From contig CALJPQ010000006.1 in NCBI GenBank assembly GCA_937980645.1, positions 43,930-107,929 of the forward strand: a DNA stretch of 64,000 nt, given 5' to 3'. Origin of the DNA: an uncultured Saprospiraceae bacterium. Its GTDB lineage: Bacteria > Bacteroidota > Bacteroidia > Chitinophagales > Saprospiraceae. Under the pieces are notes generated by a model. That model saw only the letters and a list, made by a program, of their open reading frames with translations. It had not been told where the DNA came from and did not search any database. A program made the position numbers and the translations under genes. Shown one piece after another: positions 1-8,083 of this stretch (within the stretch, counting starts at the first letter, position 1; every line of letters starts with the position of its first letter).

Positions 1-716
1 ACAAGAGCGACGGCGTTACGGCTGTTTCGCAAAGCCTCAAAAACGACACCCTGCGGCTGTTCAACATCCAGCGCGACGTGCGCGTCATTTACAACTTCAT
101 TGACTTCGAGCGCTTTCGCAAGGTCAACAAGGAGCATTTCAAAAAAATCATCGCTCCCGAAGGCGAGCGCATCCTGGCGCATACTTCCAACTTCAGAAAG
201 GTTAAGCGCGTAGAAGACGTGGTGCGCATCTTTCAGCGCGTACGCGAGCGCGTGCCCTCCAAGCTGCTCATGATCGGCGACGGCCCCGAACGGCCCAATG
301 CCGAACGCCTGTGCCGCCAGCTGGGCATCTGTGCCGACGTGCGCTTCTTAGGCAAACAGGACGCCATAGAAGAACTGCTGGCCATTTGCGACCTCTTCCT
401 CATTCCTTCGGAAAACGAAAGTTTTGGCTTAGCCGCCTTAGAGGCCATGGCCTGCGAAGTGCCCGTCATCTCTTCTAATAGTGGAGGTTTGCCCGAGGTC
501 AACCTCCACGGCGTTACAGGCTACCTGAGCGAGCCGGGCAACATCGAGGAAATGGCTCAGTACGCCGTCCAATTGCTGACCAACGAAGCCCTGCACAGTC
601 AGTTTCGGCAGAATGCCCTAAAGCAAGCCCGGCGCTTCGACCTCAACCTGATTTTGCCCGAATACGAGGCCTATTACGCGGAGATCTTAGAAAACAGCAA
701 AATCAAAATCGAATAA
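1..716 (+). CDS. bshA: N-acetyl-alpha-D-glucosaminyl L-malate synthase, 3' part (bacillithiol synthesis)
   Basis: This is the C-terminal 237 residues of a GT4-type (GT-B fold) glycosyltransferase; the 5' end lies outside the window and whole codons begin at base 3. The residues KSDGVTAVSQSL and NIQRDVRVIYNFID, the nucleotide-sugar stretch IGDGPERPNAE, and the donor-binding ESFGLAALEAMA followed by PVISSNSGGLPE match BshA rather than a generic glycosyltransferase. The family joins UDP-GlcNAc to L-malate, the first step of bacillithiol synthesis in the cytoplasm. The next gene starts 8 bases after the stop, so the two may share a transcript. The BshA subtype is inferred from remembered family sequence. 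Confidence 0.88.
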   Translation, partial: KSDGVTAVSQSLKNDTLRLFNIQRDVRVIYNFIDFERFRKVNKEHFKKIIAPEGERILAHTSNFRKVKRVEDVVRIFQRVRERVPSKLLMIGDGPERPNAERLCRQLGICADVRFLGKQDAIEELLAICDLFLIPSENESFGLAALEAMACEVPVISSNSGGLPEVNLHGVTGYLSEPGNIEEMAQYAVQLLTNEALHSQFRQNALKQARRFDLNLILPEYEAYYAEILENSKIKIE

Positions 717-724
717 CCTTTCTG

Positions 725-1576
725 ATGCTGCGCATTGCCGTATCGCCCACACCTCTTGGCCGCTGGCAGGGTCAGCAAGCAGAAGCGGCCCTGGCAACAA
801 CCGCCGGCATCGCCTGTTCGCTGCTGGAGTGGACCGACGCGCCAGAGTACGCACTGCTGCGCGGTGATGCCGACGCCGTCGCTTGCTGGCTGAGCGACTG
901 GCCGCCCGCACAGGGCTACGAACCGGTCGTCGTCGGTGCCCTTTTGTCGCGTGAGTACCCGTTCGACCTGCTGGTATGGCGCCCTGACGCTGCCGACCCG
1001 CGGCAGGATTTTTTTCTGAAAAAAGAAGCCACCGTGTTGGGCGCTAATGCTCTGCAAAAAGCGCAAATTGCCGAATTCCGGCCCGATTTGCGCTGGGAGG
1101 CCTCAACGCCCGACCTTGCTCAAGCCTTTCAACGCCTGCGCGAGGGCGCTACCGATGCGCTGGTGATGGCCCAGGCTGATTTGCCCGGCTCAGACATTTG
1201 CCTGGATGAATGGCCGCATGCCATCCTGCACCCGCGCGAATGCACGCCTCCGCCCGGGCAAGGGACGCTGGCCCTATTGGCCCGCCGCGATGACGTCGCC
1301 ACGCGCCAGCAGCTCCAACGCGTGCATCAGCCCCAGCTGTCGGCTCGCACCAATGTGGAGCGGCGCCTGCTGCGCGAAACCCTGCGCGCATACCCGGCGG
1401 CAGCCGTGGGTGCCTATGTGGAGCAGGGCGCTACGCGCTCTTTCCACCTGTTTGCCGCCGTAGCCTGGCCCGATGGAAACCTGACGCGCTACCGCGTTTC
1501 GCACAGCACCAATGCTGAACTGGCCGAGCAAGCGCTCCGATACTTTGAGGAAAACAGGGCCTATTCGCGCACCTGA
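725..1576 (+). CDS. HemC-like (hydroxymethylbilane synthase fold) protein lacking the cofactor cysteine
   Basis: This 283-residue protein aligns by eye along the length of porphobilinogen deaminase: LRIAVSPTPLGRWQ at the N-terminus, GANALQKAQIAEFRPDL where HemC has GTSSLRR-Q-QLAERRPDL, DALVMAQADL, PPPGQGTLALLAR (residues 175-187) and ERRLLRE (212-218). Key features are lost. The cysteine that anchors the dipyrromethane cofactor (GGCQVPIG in HemC) is replaced by AYPAAAVG (222-229). The substrate-binding arginines of SSLRR are missing, and about 20 residues before the catalytic-loop region are deleted, although an aspartate is kept in WLSDWPP (D58). It is therefore unlikely to make hydroxymethylbilane. 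It follows bshA by 8 bases and overlaps the convergent isomerase gene by 16 bases. Function unknown. Confidence 0.72.
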   Translation: MLRIAVSPTPLGRWQGQQAEAALATTAGIACSLLEWTDAPEYALLRGDADAVACWLSDWPPAQGYEPVVVGALLSREYPFDLLVWRPDAADPRQDFFLKKEATVLGANALQKAQIAEFRPDLRWEASTPDLAQAFQRLREGATDALVMAQADLPGSDICLDEWPHAILHPRECTPPPGQGTLALLARRDDVATRQQLQRVHQPQLSARTNVERRLLRETLRAYPAAAVGAYVEQGATRSFHLFAAVAWPDGNLTRYRVSHSTNAELAEQALRYFEENRAYSRT

Positions 1577-2595
1577 AGGTAGGCGTAGGCCAGCTCTAAG
1601 GCGCGCACCTGCGATTCGGCGTAGCGGTGCAGCATCGCATAGTCCTCGCGGGCGTACTTCAGAAAGCCCGATGCCTGCCCGTACACCGCCGGCAGCGGTG
1701 CGCGCCGCAGCAGGTAGTAACCATCCAAAAAATCCCGCACACCGCCCGACAGGATGAGCGCCTGCGTGCGGACGCTCTCGCCCAGCTCTGCGCACAGCGC
1801 CCGCACGAAGTCGAGCATCTCCTCGGCGCTGTGGCCCACGAGAGCAAACTTTTGGAAGACCTGGCGCTTCTCGGGCGCGCTGCGCAGCAGCTCCAGTTGG
1901 GCAAAATTGGTGCCGCCGGCCGCCCCAAACTCGATGGCCGCCAGTGGCAGCTGCAGCAGTGCACGCAGGCTGGCCGGCCCCATGCCCTGCCCGACCTCTT
2001 TGACGGCTATGGGAAAGGGCGCACGCTCCAGCAACTCGGCAATAGTTTCCAGCGGCGGGCGCCGGAAACGGTCGCCTTCGGGCTGCATGGCCTCCTGCAT
2101 GGGGTTGACGTGCACAAACAGCCCATCGGCCCGCAGGCGTTCCACTAAGCGCGTCAGTACGTCGGCTTCGCCGCGCTCGAGCAGCGTTTCCACCTGTGCC
2201 ACGCCCAGGTTGACCATCAGCGGCAGGTCGTGGCCCAGCGTATCGCGCACGTCAAAGTCGGCCAGAAATTCGTCGCTGTACAGCAGCTGACGACACGACC
2301 CCAGACCCATGCCCATACCAAAGGAAGCACAGGCACGGGCAAGGTTGTGGTTGATGGTGCGCGCCAGGGCCGTGCCGCCTGTCATCGAAGACACCCAAAT
2401 AGGCGTACGCAGCGTTTTGCCCAGCAGCACAACCGGTGGCAGACTGCCCGGCTCCGGATGCGCGCTCAGGAGCGGCTCGTAGTAGAAGCGCCGATCTAAG
2501 GCGAGGCGGTCCACTTGGCTTTGGAAAGCCAGCTCGATGTGGTCTTGCTTGCGCGACTCGGCGGTCGGGTCTGGGTTGGCAAATTCAGCAGACAT
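1561..2595 (-). CDS. fni: Type 2 isopentenyl-diphosphate delta-isomerase (FMN-dependent)
   Basis: This 344-residue enzyme interconverts isopentenyl and dimethylallyl diphosphate, the isoprenoid building blocks, using reduced FMN. The sequence has the IDI-2 hallmarks: RKQDHIELAF at the N-terminus, IWVSSMTGGT (FMN-binding), GLGSCRQLL, LMVNLGVAQ, HVNPMQEAMQPEGDR, IAVKEVGQGM with the conserved lysine, EFGAAGGTNFAQLE and LILSGGVRD. The reading frame stays open to 2682, but the ATG at 2595 (MSAEFANPD) fits the family start; the upstream part has no resemblance. It converges with the HemC-like gene and overlaps its last 16 bases, so no intergenic terminator is possible. Confidence 0.92.
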   Translation of the reverse strand: MSAEFANPDPTAESRKQDHIELAFQSQVDRLALDRRFYYEPLLSAHPEPGSLPPVVLLGKTLRTPIWVSSMTGGTALARTINHNLARACASFGMGMGLGSCRQLLYSDEFLADFDVRDTLGHDLPLMVNLGVAQVETLLERGEADVLTRLVERLRADGLFVHVNPMQEAMQPEGDRFRRPPLETIAELLERAPFPIAVKEVGQGMGPASLRALLQLPLAAIEFGAAGGTNFAQLELLRSAPEKRQVFQKFALVGHSAEEMLDFVRALCAELGESVRTQALILSGGVRDFLDGYYLLRRAPLPAVYGQASGFLKYAREDYAMLHRYAESQVRALELAYAYLQVRE

Positions 2596-2799
2596 GCAGG
2601 ATGTAGTTAAGAAAAATTTTTTCGTTGAAACAAAGGCGCCGCCCACAGGTTTTTGGGAAAGGGCAAGCGACCCAAAAACCATTCATCGCCGGGGGCTTAT
2701 TTTTTACCGGTAAATCTTTTTGTTTTTGCTATAAAATACGTCCATTTGCAACAGCAAAAACAAATCGCCGCCGGAAAAGGCCAGAAAACGACCGCTTCT

Positions 2800-3792
2800 A
2801 TGAATATACAACCCTTTACCTGCATTCTCGGATTATGTCTGTTGGGTTGGAATGCCTTGGCGCAAGACCCCATTTTTTCCCAGTTCTATGCGGCGCCGCT
2901 GCAATTGAACCCTGCCTTTGTGGGCAGCAGCCATGCCCCACGTGCAGGTATGGCCTACCGCAACCAGTGGACGGGCTTCAACAACGCCTACCGCACCTAC
3001 GCCGTATTTTATGAGCAAACACTGGAACGCCTCAATACCGGTGTGGGCTTCAACTTGGAAGGCGACGACGCGGGCAATGGCATCCTCCGCACCCTGCGCG
3101 CGTCGGCCCTGTTTTCGTATCGCCTGCAGCTGACCGGCCGCCTCGCCGTGAAAATTGGCGCCGAAGCCGGTATCCACCAGACGGCATTAGACTGGGACAG
3201 GCTCGTTTTCCCCGACCAGATCGACCCCATCCAAGGGCCTGTCATCACCACCTCAGAGCTGCGACCCGACCAGCCGAACAAATCGCTGCTCGACCTGTCG
3301 GCGGGCTTCCTGCTCGTCAGCCCACGCTTCTGGCTGGGGCTAGGGCTTAAACACCTGAACACGCCCGACCAGGGTATTCTTTTCATCAACGACAACCTTT
3401 CGGGCGGCCTGCCCATGCGCTACACCGTGAACGGCGGCATGGAATTGCCATTGGGGCGCAGCAATAAAGGCGGCATGGCCTCGTTTATTTCGCCGAATTT
3501 TTTGTTCGCGTCGCAGGGGCCGTATCGCCAGGTCAACGCCGGAGCATACCTTGCTGTAGGGCCGGTTTTTGGCGGCGCGTGGTTCAGGCACACCTTAGCC
3601 AACGCTGATGCAGCCATTTTTCTGGTAGGTTTCCGACAGGATATGTTCAAACTGGGCTTTAGTTACGATATGGTCGTCTCCCCGCTGGCCACACGGGCAG
3701 GTGGAACGTACGAGGTTACATTAGGCCTTTTTTTCGACCGCGGTCGAAAACGCCCGGTAGATTGGAACGACTGCGGAAAAATGTTCCGATAA
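2800..3792 (+). CDS. PorP/SprF-family type IX secretion outer-membrane protein
   Basis: This 330-residue protein starts at ATG 2800 with a clear signal peptide (MNIQPFTCILGLCLLGWNALA) followed directly by QDPIFSQFYAAPLQLNPAF, the hallmark N-terminus of the PorP/SprF family. Repeated beta-strand-like segments and glycine-rich turns follow (AGMAYRNQW, GVGFNLEGDDAGNGILRT, FWLGLGLKHLNTP). Family members are outer-membrane barrels that work with the T9SS and its gliding adhesins, often next to adhesin genes; here the neighbour is gldJ. The frame is open from 2653 but the upstream extension is not protein-like. Which adhesin or substrate it serves cannot be told from this window. Confidence 0.88.
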   Translation: MNIQPFTCILGLCLLGWNALAQDPIFSQFYAAPLQLNPAFVGSSHAPRAGMAYRNQWTGFNNAYRTYAVFYEQTLERLNTGVGFNLEGDDAGNGILRTLRASALFSYRLQLTGRLAVKIGAEAGIHQTALDWDRLVFPDQIDPIQGPVITTSELRPDQPNKSLLDLSAGFLLVSPRFWLGLGLKHLNTPDQGILFINDNLSGGLPMRYTVNGGMELPLGRSNKGGMASFISPNFLFASQGPYRQVNAGAYLAVGPVFGGAWFRHTLANADAAIFLVGFRQDMFKLGFSYDMVVSPLATRAGGTYEVTLGLFFDRGRKRPVDWNDCGKMFR

Positions 3793-3870
3793 TTGCGCCT
3801 CGGAAAACGCCTGGCAAAATTTAAAGGCGTTAAAATTTGCTGCCTCGCCAGCCAAACCACTTTCACACGC

Positions 3871-3878
3871 TACATTTG
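3871..3878 (+). promoter_or_regulatory. Putative -7 promoter element of gldJ
   Basis: TACATTTG matches the Bacteroidota -7 consensus TAnnTTTG and lies 37 bases before the gldJ ATG. No convincing -33 TTTG was found at the usual spacing. Confidence 0.45.
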
Positions 3879-3915
3879 CTGCTCATTTTCTAAAACCGGA
3901 TAAGTTTTAATAACA

Positions 3916-5424
3916 ATGAAGAAAACACTCATTCACGGGTTAAGCCTGCTTTTGCTGGGCTTGTTGGTTGTTAGCTGCGGTCGCCGCACGGAGCGTTCCT
4001 CCACAACCAACTGGAAGTACAACGACCAGAAGTGGGGCGGTTTTGAAAAACTGAACTACGAAGGTCAGGCCACCGGGCCAAACTTAGTGCTCATCGAAGG
4101 CGGTACCTTCGTCATGGGGCGCACTCAGGAAGACCCCACGTACGAATGGAACAACGTGCAGCGCCGTGTAACGGTACAGTCCTTCTACATGGACGAAACG
4201 GAAATCGCCAACATTGATTACCGCGAATACCTGTACTGGATGGCCAACGCTTGGGGTGAAAGCTTCCCAGAGGTGGTGCGTAAGGCTTTGCCCGACACGT
4301 TGGTATGGCGCGAGGAGCTGGCCTACAATGAGCCGCTGGTCGACTACTACTTCCGCCACCCGTCCTACGACGATTACCCGGTGGTGGGCGTCAACTGGGT
4401 ACAGGCCAGCGATTATTGCGTGTGGCGTACCGACCGCGTCAACGAAATGATCCTCATCGAGCGTGGCATTCTGAACCCTACGCCTGATCAGAAGAACGAG
4501 AACACGTTCAACACGGAAGCTTACCTGGCCGGTCAGTATGAAGGCTCCGTGCGCAAAAATCTGCCCGACCGCCGCACCGGTGGCGAGCGCCCCGTGCGCT
4601 TGGAGGATGGCATTATGCTGCCTGCCTATCGCCTACCCACCGAAGCCGAGTGGGAATACGCTGCTCTGGCGCTTATCGGCAACCAGGCCACCAGCAAGGA
4701 CGAACTCTACACCGATGGCCGCATCTATCCGTGGGATGGCAACACCCTGCGTTACCAGAAGCGCAACCGCTACCAGGGTAAAATGCTGGCCAACTTCAAG
4801 CGCAGCGCCGGTGATTATGGCGGTATGGCCGGCGCCCTCAACGATAAAGCTTTCGCTCCATCGCCCGTGCGCTCCAACTGGCCCAACGACTTTGGCCTGT
4901 ACAACATGGCTGGCAACGTCAGCGAATGGACGGCCGACGTCTATCGCCCGCTGACCTCGCAAGACCTCGTGGACGTGGAAAACATGGACCTCAACCCCTA
5001 CCGCGGTAACATCTTCATGCACAAAGAGCGCGACCCCGAAACGGGCGCGCCCGTCCAGAAAAACGAACTGGGTCGCTTAAAGTACGTCGTTCAGGACACC
5101 ACCGAAACAGCCCTGCGCGACAACTACAAGCGCCCAGAGGTGTACAACTACTTAGACGGCGACAAGGAGTCGGAAGTCGAGTACCGCTACGGCATCAGCA
5201 CGCTCATTAATGATGAGGTTCGCGTCATCAAAGGCGGCTCCTGGGCCGATCGCCCCTGGTGGCTATCGCCCGGGGCGCGCCGTTATTTAGACCAGAACAA
5301 GGCGAGCAAAACCGTCGGTTTCCGCTGTGCCATGACGCGCGTAGGTGCTCCCACCGGCAATAACGAACCTTCGGGCAATCACTTCAAAACGAAGAAAAAG
5401 CCCGTCAAGCGGCGCTACAAATAA
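3916..5424 (+). CDS. gldJ: Gliding motility lipoprotein GldJ
   Basis: This 502-residue protein has a lipoprotein signal peptide ending LLVVSC (lipidation at Cys21). Next come WKYNDQKWGGF and a sulfatase-modifying-factor (FGE/SUMF1-like) fold: VLIEGGTFVMGRTQED, FYMDETEIANIDYREYL, YPVVGVNWVQASDYCVWRTDRVN, LPTEAEWEYAAL, NDFGLYNMAGNVSEWTADVY and VIKGGSWADR. The combination of NNVQRRVTVQSFYMDETE and SPGARRYLDQNKAS fits GldJ rather than its relative GldK. In Flavobacterium GldJ is an outer-membrane lipoprotein needed for gliding and for stability of the GldK/T9SS assembly. A basic tail (KTKKKPVKRRYK) ends the protein. A strong terminator follows. Confidence 0.88.
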   Translation: MKKTLIHGLSLLLLGLLVVSCGRRTERSSTTNWKYNDQKWGGFEKLNYEGQATGPNLVLIEGGTFVMGRTQEDPTYEWNNVQRRVTVQSFYMDETEIANIDYREYLYWMANAWGESFPEVVRKALPDTLVWREELAYNEPLVDYYFRHPSYDDYPVVGVNWVQASDYCVWRTDRVNEMILIERGILNPTPDQKNENTFNTEAYLAGQYEGSVRKNLPDRRTGGERPVRLEDGIMLPAYRLPTEAEWEYAALALIGNQATSKDELYTDGRIYPWDGNTLRYQKRNRYQGKMLANFKRSAGDYGGMAGALNDKAFAPSPVRSNWPNDFGLYNMAGNVSEWTADVYRPLTSQDLVDVENMDLNPYRGNIFMHKERDPETGAPVQKNELGRLKYVVQDTTETALRDNYKRPEVYNYLDGDKESEVEYRYGISTLINDEVRVIKGGSWADRPWWLSPGARRYLDQNKASKTVGFRCAMTRVGAPTGNNEPSGNHFKTKKKPVKRRYK

Positions 5425-5450
5425 GCCCAATTCTCCTACGAGCATCTCGC

Positions 5451-5490
5451 AGAACGGGAGTGACAGCGCTGTCGCTCCCGTTCTTTTTTG
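5451..5490 (+). terminator. Rho-independent terminator after gldJ
   Basis: AGAACGGGAG pairs with CTCCCGTTCT, extended by the self-complementary GACAGCGCTGTC in the middle, and is followed by a run of six or more T. Confidence 0.88.
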
Positions 5491-5528
5491 CTTAGAAGCC
5501 CTACCTTTCGCGCGTTTTTCGCCACCCT

Positions 5529-6875
5529 ATGGTTACGCTCGAACAACTCTACGCCGTCTATCGGCAACACCCCGACATCTGCACCGACTCCCGACGCATT
5601 CGGCCCGGCTGCCTCTTCTGGGCGCTCAAAGGCGAACGCTTCGACGGCAACCTCTTCGCCCGAGCCGCTTTGGAGGCAGGCGCTGCCTATTGCATCATAG
5701 ACCGCCCGGACTGCCAGCACGACCCGACGCGCTGCCTGCTGGTGCCCGACACCCTCGAAATGCTGCGCATACTGGCCACCCACCACCGCAAACAACTAGA
5801 GATACCTGTGCTGGCCATCGGTGGCTCTAACGGAAAAACCACCACGAAAGAACTTGTTACGGCCGTCCTGCGCCAGCAATACCGCTGCTCTGCCACTGAG
5901 GGCAACCTCAACAACCATATTGGCGTGCCACTCACGCTATTGGCTGTGCCACCTGGGGCCGAAGTTGCCGTCATCGAAATGGGCACCAACCAGCCCGGTG
6001 ATTTGGAGCATCTGTGCGCTATCGTCCAGCCCACCCACGGGCTACTGACCAACATCGGCAAAGAGCATTTGGAAAAATTAGGCTCCGTCGAGGGCGTAAA
6101 AAAAGCGGAAGGCGAACTGTTCGACTATTTAGCCACACACGGCGGTTGCGCCTTTGTCAACCTCTCCGAAAAGCACCTTAAGGCTCTTTCCAAAAAGGTG
6201 CCTCGAAAGGTTTACTACGCTGAGGAGCGCCCTAACGACCATTATCCGCCCGGCATTATTCAAGTAAAACGCCTGCCTGCCGCCCCATTCGTACGTGCGC
6301 AATTCAACTTTGCGCCCAGCCAGGTGGTGCAGATAGAAACCCACCTGCTGGGGCAACACAATTTTCACAACGTCATGACGGCCATCGCCGTAGGGCTTTA
6401 CTTCAAGGTGCCCTCGGAAAAGATAAAAGCAGCCATTGAGGCATATCGCCCTCAAAACAACCGCTCGCAGCTCATGACCTGGGGCAGCAACACCGTTTTT
6501 TTGGACGCCTACAATGCCAATCCGAGCAGCATGCGCGCGGCTTTGGCCGTGCTTCAGGAGGTCGAAGCATCGCACAAGGTGGCCATCCTGGGCGACATGC
6601 TCGAACTGGGCGAAGCCACCGAGTCCGAACACCGCGCGCTCATCCGCTACGTGGAGCGCATGGAATTGGAGCAAAGCGTATTTGTCGGGCCGATTTTCAG
6701 CCAATACCGGCCTAAGGGCAGCCATTCGCTTTTTTTTCCAGATGTGGCTTCGGCCCGCGAATGGTTGGAGGCACAGCCCTTTGAGCGCGCGTTCATCCTC
6801 GTCAAGGCCTCTCGCGGCATTGGGTTGGAGCGCTTGTTTGCCGGCTCAGGTGAAGCGCTGCAGGGCCTGCACTAA
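5529..6875 (+). CDS. murF: UDP-N-acetylmuramoyl-tripeptide--D-alanyl-D-alanine ligase
   Basis: MurF adds the D-Ala-D-Ala dipeptide to UDP-MurNAc-tripeptide in the cytoplasm, the last soluble step of peptidoglycan precursor synthesis. At 448 residues it has normal family length. Visible motifs are TDSRRIRPGCLFWALKGERFDG in the N-terminal domain (CTDSR and ALKGERFDG), the ATP-binding GGSNGKTTTKE (98-108), the family-typical TEGNLNNHIGVPLTLL, IEMGTNQPGDLEHL, NIGKEHLE, and in the C-terminal domain DAYNANPSSM and ILGDMLELGE. A near-consensus -7 box TACCTTTC lies at 5502-5509. The gene converges with the next one and overlaps it by 30 bases. Confidence 0.96.
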   Translation: MVTLEQLYAVYRQHPDICTDSRRIRPGCLFWALKGERFDGNLFARAALEAGAAYCIIDRPDCQHDPTRCLLVPDTLEMLRILATHHRKQLEIPVLAIGGSNGKTTTKELVTAVLRQQYRCSATEGNLNNHIGVPLTLLAVPPGAEVAVIEMGTNQPGDLEHLCAIVQPTHGLLTNIGKEHLEKLGSVEGVKKAEGELFDYLATHGGCAFVNLSEKHLKALSKKVPRKVYYAEERPNDHYPPGIIQVKRLPAAPFVRAQFNFAPSQVVQIETHLLGQHNFHNVMTAIAVGLYFKVPSEKIKAAIEAYRPQNNRSQLMTWGSNTVFLDAYNANPSSMRAALAVLQEVEASHKVAILGDMLELGEATESEHRALIRYVERMELEQSVFVGPIFSQYRPKGSHSLFFPDVASAREWLEAQPFERAFILVKASRGIGLERLFAGSGEALQGLH

Positions 6876-7949
6876 GCGCTCGGGCAGCTGTTCGCGGCAA
6901 GCGGCCTGGTAGTCTTGAAACGAACACGGCACCAGATAATGGCGCCCGTGATTGGCCACCGAAGCCGAGGGCGCCTGAAGCCACCAGCGTCCGCTGCGCG
7001 CGCTTTTCCAGAAGGTGAGCGAGTAGTTCATGGTTGGGAAGTCCACCACATACTCCTTTAGCCCATCGGTAGAGAGGGGGAAGTCGCCTTTTCGATTGAA
7101 AAAGCCGTCCACAAAGTACCAGATCATTTGCGCCGTGCCCTGGGCGGTCAGCGTGCAGTCTTCACGCACAAAACCGTAGATGCCCACTGAAGTCAGTTTG
7201 TCGCTCATGCCCGCATATCGGCAGAGTTGGCAGGCCTCTTCCCAGGTGTATCCCGAAGGCGAAGGGCGCAGCACGCCCGGCGCTTCCGCTGCCTTGAGTG
7301 CGGCCAGATGGAAACACAGCAGGTCAGCATCGCGCAAGATGGGTTCGGCCTCCTCTAAGGCCGCGCGCGATTTGCCCAAGCGAAGCACATCGAAATGGTG
7401 ACTAAACAGATAGGCTACCCACTCTTCAGGCGTCTGGTGTGCCTGGCAACCGATAATGCCCAGATGAAACAGCAACCGATGGCGCGGCCGCAGCAGCGAA
7501 GTATAGACACATTGCTCTGGAGGTAGGGCCTGGGCATCTCCCATACGCAGTTGCTCATCTATTATAGCCAGGTTGACTGCCGATTTGGTCTCCTCGTAAG
7601 CGAGAAACTGCAAACGCGCCAGCTCGTCAGGTGCCGCTATCACGATAGGCAGGATACCGGCGCTGACGAGCTCAAACAGTACCGCTCGCATCGAAGCCGC
7701 ATCGCTACGACGTAAATTCCCTAAATCCACTACCGTTTGAGGAGCAAAAGGGTAGGTCATTCGATACAAGGCCTCACGCACTGCCTGGGCTTGTGCTTCG
7801 ACAGCGCCGAGCAAAGCCACTTTTGCTCCGCTTAAGTCGGCGTTTTTAGCGTCGAAAATCCGGATCTTTCGCCCTAAAGCGTTTTCGTACAGGGTATGCG
7901 CGCGCTCGCGAAAAGCCTTCGGAAGCGGCTTTAGCCAATGTTGAAGCAT
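6846..7949 (-). CDS. Arginase/formimidoylglutamase-fold protein without metal ligands
   Basis: This 367-residue protein resembles the Bacteroidota proteins usually labelled arginase or formimidoylglutamase: GRKIRIFDAKNADLSGAKVAL, VVDLGNLRRSD, GILPIVIAAPDE, AEPILRDADLLCFHLAALK, YTWEEACQLCRYAGMSDKLTS and LTAQGTAQMIWYFVDGF...DFPLS. The dimanganese ligands of true ureohydrolases are absent: GGDHS is IAAPDE, DAHxD is DEQLRMGD, and SxDxDxxDP is CFHLAALKAAE. It keeps the fold-defining secondary structure pattern but is probably not a hydrolase. Relatives are found near gliding/T9SS genes in flavobacteria as far as I recall, and gldJ lies two genes away here. Its role is unknown. Confidence 0.75.
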   Translation of the reverse strand: MLQHWLKPLPKAFRERAHTLYENALGRKIRIFDAKNADLSGAKVALLGAVEAQAQAVREALYRMTYPFAPQTVVDLGNLRRSDAASMRAVLFELVSAGILPIVIAAPDELARLQFLAYEETKSAVNLAIIDEQLRMGDAQALPPEQCVYTSLLRPRHRLLFHLGIIGCQAHQTPEEWVAYLFSHHFDVLRLGKSRAALEEAEPILRDADLLCFHLAALKAAEAPGVLRPSPSGYTWEEACQLCRYAGMSDKLTSVGIYGFVREDCTLTAQGTAQMIWYFVDGFFNRKGDFPLSTDGLKEYVVDFPTMNYSLTFWKSARSGRWWLQAPSASVANHGRHYLVPCSFQDYQAACREQLPERLVQALQRFT

Positions 7950-8067
7950 CGTTTCCGTGTATTTTTCTGCAAAAAACGGGCTTCGCTACGTAGCCCACCA
8001 ACCCTATTTTCATCAAAAGGCAGCAGAATAGGTGATAAAGGTTTGTTTTTTGAGTGAAGCCTTTACC

Positions 8068-8075
8068 TACCTTTG
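8068..8075 (+). promoter_or_regulatory. Putative -7 promoter element of the glutamate-family dehydrogenase
   Basis: TACCTTTG is an exact TAnnTTTG match ending 8 bases before the ATG at 8084. This implies a very short or absent leader and argues against the GTG at 8054 as start. Confidence 0.55.
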
Positions 8076-8083
8076 CCGCGAAT

